Shown here: positions 1-5,088 of the stretch, in pieces | Layout: every line of letters starts with the position of its first letter | Numbering within the stretch: position 1 is the stretch's first letter | Assembly: GCA_013695925.1 (NCBI GenBank) | Contig: JACCZO010000357.1 | Location: 1-6,914 of the forward strand | DNA length: 6,914 bases | Direction: 5' to 3' | Source of the DNA: Chthoniobacterales bacterium | Lineage (GTDB): Bacteria > Verrucomicrobiota > Verrucomicrobiia > Chthoniobacterales > UBA10450 | Position numbers and translations under genes: made by a program | Notes under the pieces: generated by a model | Told to the model about the DNA's origin: nothing | What the model saw: the letters and a program-made list of their open reading frames with translations, nothing else | Database searches by the model: none

Positions 1-1050
1 CAAGGCCGCCGTCTCCCCGCCAATCCCGATCCGGAAATGGCGAGGCGCTTCGAAAAACGCTCCGGGCACGACCGAGGTCTCGTATTTCTCGCGCAGCAGT
101 TTGAAAAACGCCTCCGGGTCGCCCTGCGACAGGCGCGGGAAGAAGACCGTCCCGGCGGCCGGGCGAAAGCATTCCAGGTCGGAGCGCGAATCGAGGAACA
201 CTTCGACGAGCGGACGATTGGCGGCGAGGAGGTCACGGGCGCGCTCGCGAAACTCCGCGAGGTGATCAAACGCCATAACCGACATGCGCTCGACGGGGTG
301 CGCCGGGGTCGCGGCGAAGAGATCGTTCAGCCGCCAGATGCGGCTGGCCAGCTCCGGCGCCGCCAGGATCCAGCCGCAGCGCAGGCCGCTCAGGCCGTAG
401 GCTTTTGTCAGGCTGCTTGTCACAACGAAATTTTCGCCTAACGAAAAAGCACCGGCAGTCCGCGCACCAGGACCGAAGAGCATCTCGAGATAAACCTCAT
501 CGACCAGGACCCGGGCGCCCACTCGCCAGGCAGTTTCGCCGATCGCGCGCAGCGTCTCGATCGGGATCAGAGCGCCCGTCGGGTTATGCAGGTTGCTCAA
601 TACCACCAGCCGGGTGGCGGGCGTGATCGCCTCTTCCATTTCGGAGAGCGAGAGATCGAAGTTATTTTCGAGACGGCGCGCGACGCGCCGCACCCGGGCA
701 CCGAGATAATGCGCGAGATCGAGGAGCAGGCCGTAGGTCGGTTCTTCGATCACCACCTCGTCGCCCGGCTCGAGGAGGGCGGCGCACGCGAGGTGATTTG
801 CCATCGAGGTTCCTTCCGCGGTCACGATGCACTCGACCGGCGCGCCGGCGTGGCGCGCGATCCGCTCCAGCAACGGCCCGTAGCCGTAGCCGCCGCCGGT
901 GATCTCCAGCTCCTCCACTTGCAGGGGGAATTCCCCCAGCGTTACATTCGTTAGGCCGCTGGTCGCGAGATTGAAGGGCGCGGTCGAACGAGTCTTGGCC
1001 CACTCCATGTAGGCCGAGCGTTTGCGCTTGCTCTGCGTAACGATGCTCAC
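1..1050 (-). CDS. Class I/II PLP-dependent aminotransferase, C-terminus cut by window edge
   Basis: I read an open frame of 350 codons from a GTG at 1050 down to base 1, with no stop, so the last few tens of residues lie outside the window. Fold-type I aminotransferase motifs appear in order: YGYGPLLERIA near residue 55, SNLHNPTGAL (the Asn that contacts PLP), LVDEVYLEM (the Asp and Tyr that hold the cofactor), SSLTKAYGLSGLRCGW (the Lys that forms the Schiff base) and HFRIGIGG (the Arg that binds the substrate carboxylate). Such cytosolic enzymes move amino groups between amino acids and 2-oxo acids; the substrate cannot be read from sequence. The GTG overlaps the TGA of the upstream toxin gene (GTGA), and a GAGGAG lies 11 nt upstream. 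An ATG at codon 15 is a weaker alternative start. An amino acid permease lies two small genes upstream, which suggests an amino acid uptake/catabolism unit. The family is firm; the specific substrate is unknown. Confidence 0.93.
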   Translation of the reverse strand, partial: MSIVTQSKRKRSAYMEWAKTRSTAPFNLATSGLTNVTLGEFPLQVEELEITGGGYGYGPLLERIARHAGAPVECIVTAEGTSMANHLACAALLEPGDEVVIEEPTYGLLLDLAHYLGARVRRVARRLENNFDLSLSEMEEAITPATRLVVLSNLHNPTGALIPIETLRAIGETAWRVGARVLVDEVYLEMLFGPGARTAGAFSLGENFVVTSSLTKAYGLSGLRCGWILAAPELASRIWRLNDLFAATPAHPVERMSVMAFDHLAEFRERARDLLAANRPLVEVFLDSRSDLECFRPAAGTVFFPRLSQGDPEAFFKLLREKYETSVVPGAFFEAPRHFRIGIGGETAAL

Positions 1051-1308
1051 AACTTGTTATACTCCTCGTGCGATCCAATCCAGACCCACTCAATCGTATC
1101 GTCCGCAACTCGACCGAGTGCTCGATGATGATCACCCACGCGAAATTGAAAACCGATCGCTTTTTCCACCTTTGAGTTTCTTGAAGCCAAGTGACGGGTG
1201 GTTCCGATCCGCTTGCCAAAGCTCGTAGTTCTTTTGGGCGAGCTTTTGCACGTGCGGCGGCAGCGCGCCAAAAAGTTTCCAAAAACGCTTCGTTGCCCTG
1301 GATTTCAA
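1047..1308 (-). pseudogene. RelE/HigB/ParE-superfamily toxin, frameshifted by one extra base
   Basis: Two frames together give a complete toxin-like protein of 86 residues. The first runs from a TTG at 1308 (KSRATKRFWKLFGALPPHV..., ...NHPSLGFKKLKGGKSDRFSI) and hits a stop just after the junction. The second continues in another frame as RVGDHHRALG...TIEWVWIGSHEEYNKL and ends at the TGA at 1049-1047. The order 'HPSL.FK', 'SIRVGDHHRALG', 'W.WIGSHEEY' is that of small RelE-like mRNA interferase/ParE-type toxins of this architecture. The 262-nt span is 87 codons plus one base, so one extra base explains everything. The best fit is an extra T in the coding-strand TTT at 1145-1143. As written the product is truncated and should be inactive. 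The TTG overlaps the antitoxin stop (TTGA), which fits the usual antitoxin-first order. The frameshift could be real decay or an assembly error. Catalytic residues cannot be assigned safely. Confidence 0.8.
1062..1067 (-). promoter_or_regulatory. Shine-Dalgarno-like GAGGAG before the aminotransferase GTG
   Basis: The minus strand reads GAGGAG 11 nt before the GTG at 1050. It lies inside the last codons of the toxin gene (the HEEY region). The spacing is slightly long, but the site supports the GTG start over the ATG at codon 15. With the GTGA overlap it suggests translational coupling to the toxin gene. Confidence 0.45.
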
Positions 1309-1511
1309 CGGGTGGGCCAGTCTCGCAGCCCTTGGTCGCCCCGTTCTTCATCCGCCTCTTCGAAGAGATGGTCCAGCCTGCCTGCCGCCGCATCCTCTTG
1401 GATTTGCTGATCCCAGGCGGCGTTATCTTGTTGGACAAGAAACGCGGTTAAGGCCGTTCGCTCTTCCGGCCGCAATTGGCCGATCGCTTGCTTGATCTCA
1501 GCGAGGCTCAC
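1305..1511 (-). CDS. Small antitoxin-like protein (68 aa) of a type II toxin-antitoxin pair
   Basis: A 68-residue reading frame runs from a GTG at 1511 to a TGA at 1307-1305. It begins SLAEIKQAIGQLRPEERTAL, a helical start common in small antitoxins that precede RelE-like toxins. It continues with an acidic middle, AAWDQQIQEDAAAGRLDHLF, of the 'AAWD..I..D...GRLD.L' type. No classic ribbon-helix-helix or HTH DNA-binding domain is obvious, so autoregulation is not shown. The expected role is to bind and neutralise the toxin encoded immediately downstream, whose TTG start overlaps this gene's stop codon. The gene starts 35 nt after the permease stop, so it probably shares that transcript. The C-terminus (DWPTR) differs from the usual short basic tail. 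The toxin partner supports the assignment more strongly than the sequence alone. Confidence 0.72.
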   Translation of the reverse strand: MSLAEIKQAIGQLRPEERTALTAFLVQQDNAAWDQQIQEDAAAGRLDHLFEEADEERGDQGLRDWPTR

Positions 1512-1523
1512 AGATGGATAATT

Positions 1524-1529
1524 CCTCCT
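1524..1529 (-). promoter_or_regulatory. Shine-Dalgarno AGGAGG for the antitoxin
   Basis: A perfect AGGAGG on the minus strand lies 12 nt before the GTG at 1511, in the 35-nt gap after the permease stop. It is the strongest ribosome binding site in the window and supports the GTG start, although the spacing is a few bases longer than ideal. The downstream toxin starts on a TTG by overlap and has no comparable site, which would favour antitoxin excess. Confidence 0.5.
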
Positions 1530-1546
1530 GCGAACTCCAAAAGCAA

Positions 1547-2926
1547 CTATCGAGCGTCGCGGGCAATGGGGTCTCGGCTTTGCCACCAAAAGTAAACCGG
1601 CAAACCAGCGAGCGCGATGCCGAGCCCGATGAAGGCGCGCTTCGGATCGTGCGCAAAAGTGCTGAGCACGATGAGCCATTGCGCCGCGATGAAGAGGAGC
1701 GTCGTCCAGGGATGACCCGGCACCCGGTAAGTGGCCGGCGCACTTTCCCGCCGTCGCAGGACGAATAGACAGACCGCGGTCAGGCCAAAGAAAATGCAAT
1801 CCATCGCGATGACGTAATTCACCACCTGCGCGTAAGTCCCGGCGAGCGCGATCACGATCGCCCACGCTCCCTGCAAAATGATCGCCACCACTGGCACGCG
1901 GCTGCGCGGGTGCACCCAGGCCACGCCGCGAAAAAAAACGCCGTCCTGCGCCATTGCGAAATACACCCGCGGCGCGGTCAACATCGATTGGGCGAGAAAT
2001 CCGAAGGCCGAAATGGCGATCCCGGCCGCGATGATTTGCCCGCCGCGCGCGCCGAGAAGCTGGCGCATGACGGACGATGCTGGGGTGGTCGCGTGCGCCA
2101 GGCCTTCCGCTCCAAGAACGCGGAGGTAAACGAAATTGACCGAGACATAAACCGCGATCACACCGAGAACGCCGAGGATCAACCCGCGCGGCAGAGTCCG
2201 GCGCGGGTCGCGCACTTCGCCGCCGAGAAAACTCGTCGTCTGCCAGCCGCCATAGGCGAAAAGCACCGGCGTCATGGCCGCGCCGAAGGCGAGCACCAGA
2301 TTCATCGACGCCGGTTGATCGAGCAGCGGGCGCCACACGATTTGCGAATCGCCGCCGCGCCAGATGCTGACCGCTTCGAGGAGCGCGATCGCACCGATGG
2401 CGGTCAGCGTGAGCATGGACTGCAAGCGACTGCCAGCGCGCACGCCGAGGCAGTTAATGGCGGTCAGCAATCCCAGCGCACCCGCCGCGACGAACGAAGC
2501 GCCCACCGGCCATTGCGTTAGCTCGAGAAAATAGCGGGCAAAAGTCACCGCCACCGCCGCCATCCCGCCGGTCTGGATGACGAGAAGAAGCACCCACCCG
2601 TAGGTAAACGCGACCGCCGGATGAAGCGCCTCGCGCAGGTAGGCGTACTGGCCGCCCACGACCGGCATCCGCGCCGCCAGCTCGGCATAAATAAAACCGC
2701 CGGCGAGCGCGATCAGGCCGCCGGCGATCCAGGCCCCGAGGATGAGCGGCGCGGTATGGACCCGTTCCGCCACGAGGTAGGGATTGATGAAAATTCCGGC
2801 GCCAATGATCCCGCCCATCACGGCCATGGTGGTGCCGAAAAGGCCGAGCTGACGGGAAAGGGGAGAAGGATGAAGGCGGAAGGATGAAGGATGAAGTTCC
2901 TGCCCGCCTTCGGAGGCTTCTTTCAT
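1547..2926 (-). CDS. APC-superfamily amino acid permease
   Basis: This 459-residue polytopic inner-membrane protein has the usual length and pattern of about 12 hydrophobic segments of the APC amino acid/polyamine transporters. The hallmark first-helix motif GGIIGAGIF (residues 38-46) binds the substrate backbone in known members. Other family-like stretches are AELAARMPVVGGQYAYLREAL after helix 2 and AYGGWQTTSFLGGEVRDPRRTLPRG around helix 6 and its following loop. It most resembles the LAT/YfnA-like branch; the amino acid transported cannot be told. Residues 1-23 (including LHPSSFRLHPSPL) are encoded by a 7-bp repeat array and look like non-native sequence joined to the permease. No ATG, GTG or TTG lies between the 2926 start and helix 1, so the start is placed in the repeat. 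It sits 47 nt downstream of the phosphatase stop and 35 nt upstream of the antitoxin, probably in one operon. Confidence 0.93.
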   Translation of the reverse strand: MKEASEGGQELHPSSFRLHPSPLSRQLGLFGTTMAVMGGIIGAGIFINPYLVAERVHTAPLILGAWIAGGLIALAGGFIYAELAARMPVVGGQYAYLREALHPAVAFTYGWVLLLVIQTGGMAAVAVTFARYFLELTQWPVGASFVAAGALGLLTAINCLGVRAGSRLQSMLTLTAIGAIALLEAVSIWRGGDSQIVWRPLLDQPASMNLVLAFGAAMTPVLFAYGGWQTTSFLGGEVRDPRRTLPRGLILGVLGVIAVYVSVNFVYLRVLGAEGLAHATTPASSVMRQLLGARGGQIIAAGIAISAFGFLAQSMLTAPRVYFAMAQDGVFFRGVAWVHPRSRVPVVAIILQGAWAIVIALAGTYAQVVNYVIAMDCIFFGLTAVCLFVLRRRESAPATYRVPGHPWTTLLFIAAQWLIVLSTFAHDPKRAFIGLGIALAGLPVYFWWQSRDPIARDAR

Positions 2927-2986
2927 CTTTCATCTTTCAGTTTTCATCCTTCATCCTTCATCCTTCTAACTTCTTACTTCTCCTCC
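2865..2986. repeat. 7-bp-periodic repeat array in inverted arrangement
   Basis: On the plus strand, 2865-2899 is five 7-mers of GAAGGAT type (GAAGGAT, GAAGGCG, GAAGGAT, GAAGGAT, GAAGTTC). From 2924, 7-mers of CATCTTT then CATCCTT type follow (CATCTTT twice, CAGTTTT, CATCCTT three times), decaying into CTAACTT, CTTACTT and CTCCTCC up to 2986. The two blocks are inverted copies, so about 17 bp pair perfectly and more pair imperfectly. Between them is a small GCCT/AGGC stem (2906-2917). The array overlaps the stop codon of the phosphatase gene and contains both the start codon and about the first 20 codons of the permease. On the transcribed minus strand it could form a large hairpin at the permease start. 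Confidence 0.85.
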
Positions 2987-3657
2987 CTGTCCCACCACTT
3001 CGAGAGGCGCGCCGTCGGCACCGAGGGCACCGCATGGTCCGCCGTGCTGTAGTGCGAGGTCGAATTGAAAAGCGTCAGCCGGGCATGAGCCGGGTCTTTG
3101 AAATCGACGATGTTCAGCGCGGCCGGGCTTTGATCGAGGTTGTCGCGATAACGACGCGGATCGAACCCGAGCAGGGAGCTCAGGAGGAGCCGAATGGTTG
3201 CCTTGTGCGACACGACCGCGATCGCTCCCCCGCGATGCGCCCTGACGATCTCGATCAGAACGGGGAGCGCGCGCGCCGTCACCGCCAGCCCGCTCTCTCC
3301 GCCCTCGGGGGCAAAAGTGTAGGGATCTTCCTCCCAGGCCGCCGCTTCCTCGGGATATTTTTTGTCTACTTCCTGCCGGGTCATCTGCTCCCAGCGCCCG
3401 TGCGAAATTTCGCGTAACCCATCCCGTTTCACGATCTCGAGACCGTGCGGCCGGGCGATGATGCCGGCCGTCTCCACCGTGCGACTGAGCGGCGACGCGT
3501 AAACCGCCGTCACCTTTTCCGTGCTCAGCCGTTGCGCCAGCCGGCTCGCCTGCCCGCGCCCTTCATCCGACAGTTCCACATCGGTCGCCCCCGCGAAACG
3601 ATCCTCCGCGGTCAGAACGGTTGCGCCATGCCTGATCAAGAAAATACGGGTGCTCAT
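2974..3657 (-). CDS. Histidine phosphatase family protein (phosphoglycerate-mutase-like)
   Basis: The 227-residue product starts MSTRIFLIRHGAT. The RHG signature puts the phosphorylated catalytic His at residue 10. The branch-1 family pattern continues with ASPLSRTVETA (Arg59), LREISHGRWE (Glu83, the likely general acid, in the 'E..hG.wEG' position), APEGGES near 117-122, and AVVSHKATIRLL with the second His at 151. These enzymes hydrolyse or transfer phosphate on small molecules. The sequence resembles the GpmB/CobC-type phosphatases more than true dPGM glycolytic mutases, and the substrate is not determined. An in-frame ATG at 3813 would add 52 residues with no family resemblance and lies in the divergent promoter region, so 3657 is preferred. 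It is the first gene of the minus-strand block, 47 nt upstream of the permease. Confidence 0.92.
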   Translation of the reverse strand: MSTRIFLIRHGATVLTAEDRFAGATDVELSDEGRGQASRLAQRLSTEKVTAVYASPLSRTVETAGIIARPHGLEIVKRDGLREISHGRWEQMTRQEVDKKYPEEAAAWEEDPYTFAPEGGESGLAVTARALPVLIEIVRAHRGGAIAVVSHKATIRLLLSSLLGFDPRRYRDNLDQSPAALNIVDFKDPAHARLTLFNSTSHYSTADHAVPSVPTARLSKWWDREEK

Positions 3658-3902
3658 GGCCGCCACGGTAGCCAGGTCGCCGCAAAGTGGAATTCTATTT
3701 TCGGCGAGCAGCCGCGCCGCCCCGGCCCGCGATAAAAAGAGGCAGCCAAGGGATGACGTCGGCAGGTGAAAGACCGAACAAAAGCCTTGTCTCCATTGAC
3801 TCTTGGCCCGCATACTCGGTCCACTTTCCTTTTACGACTCCACTTAGCTCGGAAGCGACCGAAATAGGCGAATGTTTGTTTCGTATAGTATCTGGTAGGT
3901 CT

Positions 3903-4220
3903 ATGCGGCGACTTTTCCGTTTTGCGATATCAGCTGGAGTGGGTCTGCTCGCGTCAGCAGCGGTTGCGGTCGCTTACCTCGCGGCATCCTCAGACGGCTC
4001 GTGGTGGCGCGCTCTCGATACCGTGTACATGAGCCCAGGCTACGCGTTCAGTGCACCATTCGGCTATTCCGCGTGTCCCTTGTTTCGCCATCTATTCGGT
4101 TGGAGCGGCCCGGGCGGTGCGTTTTTGCAGATGCTCCTTGTCGCCTTCATCTCGTGGGCGTTCATTCTCACCGGAGTCAGCTATGCCATATCAGCACTGC
4201 GACGCGAAGCCAAGACCTAA
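3903..4220 (+). CDS. Hypothetical small membrane protein (105 aa)
   Basis: I do not recognise this protein. From the ATG at 3903 it reads MRRLFRFAISAGVGLLASAA, a basic start followed by a hydrophobic helix (about residues 6-28) that could be an anchor or signal sequence. A polar middle follows with several aromatic residues and two cysteine-proline-type positions (YSACPLFRHLFGW). A second hydrophobic helix (about 74-97, LQMLLVAFISWAFILTGVSYA) comes before a short basic tail (RREAKT). A two-helix inner-membrane protein with the middle outside is the simplest topology. AGGT just before the ATG may be a weak ribosome site. An upstream in-frame start at 3687 would add 72 residues without membrane or domain character, so it was not used. 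It is transcribed divergently from the phosphatase gene. Confidence 0.6.
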   Translation: MRRLFRFAISAGVGLLASAAVAVAYLAASSDGSWWRALDTVYMSPGYAFSAPFGYSACPLFRHLFGWSGPGGAFLQMLLVAFISWAFILTGVSYAISALRREAKT

Positions 4221-4275
4221 CCATACATCTGAGGTCATCTGGCAAGAGTTTTGAGTAGATTTTATTCCCAGAAAA

Positions 4276-4347
4276 GGTTGGGCGGCTCATTCTGGTGATG
4301 CTTGTCGGCCCCAACCGAGTTTCCGCCCAACAAAAGAGATGCTTGTC
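4276..4347 (+). promoter_or_regulatory. Leader with competing hairpins and a direct repeat before a membrane gene
   Basis: In the 129-nt gap before the ATG at 4350, GTTGGGCGG (4277-4285) is the exact reverse complement of CCGCCCAAC (4323-4331). The overlapping GGTTGGG (4276-4282) is also exactly complementary to CCCAACC (4310-4316). The two pairings share the same left arm, so they exclude each other. GATGCTTGTC occurs twice (4297-4306 and 4338-4347), the second copy ending 2 nt before the start codon. Switch-like control is possible but not shown; the matches could also be chance in GC-rich DNA. Confidence 0.35.
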
Positions 4348-4349
4348 CC

Positions 4350-4806
4350 ATGAACGAACCATCCGAACGCCGAACGACTTCTCTCTACGACTACACCGAC
4401 AAAGGCGTGCCTCACGCCGGCTACGCCGCGATCGTTTACGGCGTCGTCTCGCTCGTGACGGGTCTGCTCGCGCTGCTCCAGTTTCCTTTATCGCCAGCCG
4501 GGGAACAGCGGCTTGGTCAACCGCGAGTTTGTCAATCAGCAGTGGCTCCAGCATACGCCTCTCGTGACCGCGATCACCGTGGGGTTTAGCCTCATCGTAG
4601 CGGCCATTTCCGCAGCGCTCGCTTTCGGGATCTTTCGCCGGAGCCGGTTTGCGGTGGTGGCGATGATCGGCTTGGTCGTCGTGCTCCAGCTTTATGGCTG
4701 GTTTGTCGTGCGCTCGATCGCGGGGTCTCTCGTGAGCGTTGTCGTGGTCGCGTTTCTCGCCCGCGGGGCGCGGCGAATGTTCCAGGATCACGCCGAGCGA
4801 GTCTAG
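4350..4806 (+). pseudogene. Hypothetical four-helix membrane protein, frameshifted
   Basis: Two frames join into one plausible protein of about 151 residues. The first, from the ATG at 4350, reads MNEPSERRTTSLYDYTDKG, then a helix (GYAAIVYGVVSLVTGLLALLQF) up to about 4485. The second takes over in the +1 frame as LYRQPGNSGLVNREFVNQQW, then three helices (TPLVTAITVGFSLIVAAISAALAFGIF; FAVVAMIGLVVVLQLYGWFVV; GSLVSVVVVAFLA), then a basic tail, ending at the TAG at 4804-4806. The 457-nt span is 152 codons plus one base. One extra T in the TTT at 4482-4484 or 4487-4489 would explain the shift. Without repair, the first frame continues as hydrophilic out-of-frame sequence. A separate gene beginning at the TTG at 4513 is possible but would lack the first helix and a ribosome site. 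The function is not recognised. The stop codon lies in the end of the palindromic element. Confidence 0.6.
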
Positions 4807-5057
4807 TGCAACGTAACGGATGAACGGGCTACAGAGTTGAGGTCAGGTCGTGGCAGGCTGGGGAGCGCACGCGCCCTCGCGTGCCGGCGATGACGCCATC
4901 GTCATCGCGAACTTCGAGACGGGAGATCCCGGGATGAGTTTAAGCGTGATTGCCGAGGGCGGTTGCGGCGAGGGCGCCGCCACCAGCACGCGAGGCGCGT
5001 GCGCTCCCCAGAAAGGCTGCCCACGCTGTATCTGATTTCAGCGTTGCGCTGCACTAG
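4803..5057. mobile_element. MITE-like 255-bp palindromic element with terminal inverted repeats
   Basis: The ends are CTAGTGCAACGTAACG (4803-4818) and CGTTGCGCTGCACTAG (5042-5057), inverted copies matching at 14 of 16 positions. Further in, CTGGGGAGCGCACGCG... (4858-4884) is repeated inverted at 4986-5011 with a single extra C, and the flanks CGTGGCAG and CGTGGGCAG also pair. The centre holds a perfect 9-bp hairpin (GCGATGACG, loop CCAT, CGTCATCGC; 4887-4908) and a small CGGG/CCCG palindrome. No transposase is encoded. The element fills the whole gap between two convergent genes and supplies the TAG stop of the left one. It could be a non-autonomous transposon remnant, a REP/BIME-like element, or a bidirectional terminator. 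Only a genome-wide copy count can distinguish these. Confidence 0.6.
4858..5011. repeat. Long internal inverted repeat, possible bidirectional terminator
   Basis: Arms of 27 nt (4858-4884) and 26 nt (4986-5011) are complementary apart from one bulged C, with about 100 nt between them that contains its own hairpins. Transcripts from either convergent gene would fold this into a very stable GC-rich stem. No U-run follows the stem, so classical intrinsic termination is not evident; blocking of exonuclease or of RNA polymerase is possible. Confidence 0.75.
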
Positions 5058-5088
5058 CTGGCTGCTGCGCCGCGGGGCGTAGACCGCG

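Noticed and set aside
37..954. Several plus-strand open frames across the aminotransferase
   Set aside because: They are Arg/Gly/Glu-rich antisense shadows. The minus-strand frame carries all aminotransferase motifs.
1143..1170. Programmed frameshift in the toxin
   Set aside because: There is no convincing slippery heptamer with a downstream stimulator, and a similar extra base occurs in a second, unrelated gene.
662..1438. Minus-strand open frame of 258 codons across the toxin and aminotransferase
   Set aside because: It has low-complexity Arg-rich composition and no family motifs, and it shadows the true aminotransferase frame.
1305..2336. Long minus-strand open frame of 343 codons overlapping the permease
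   Set aside because: Most of it is an out-of-frame, Arg/Ala-rich reading of the permease gene. Only its last 68 codons (from 1511) are real, as the antitoxin.
2865..2986. CRISPR array
   Set aside because: The units are 7 bp and contiguous, with no spacers and no cas genes nearby.
3658..3813. N-terminal extension of the histidine phosphatase
   Set aside because: The 52 extra residues show no family similarity. The RHG motif follows directly after the ATG at 3657, as is normal in this family.
3884..3889. TATAGT as a -10 promoter box for the gene at 3903
   Set aside because: No matching -35 box lies at proper spacing (GAAATA is the nearest) and the distance to the ATG is very short. TTGACT at about 3796 has no -10 partner.
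4177..4791. Minus-strand open frame of 204 codons
   Set aside because: It is a charged, Arg/Asp/His-rich antisense shadow of the four-helix membrane gene, whose frames give clean membrane segments.
4850..5035. 61-codon open frame inside the palindromic element
   Set aside because: It lies wholly within inverted repeats, has no ribosome site, and its composition reflects the repeat. It is more likely non-coding.
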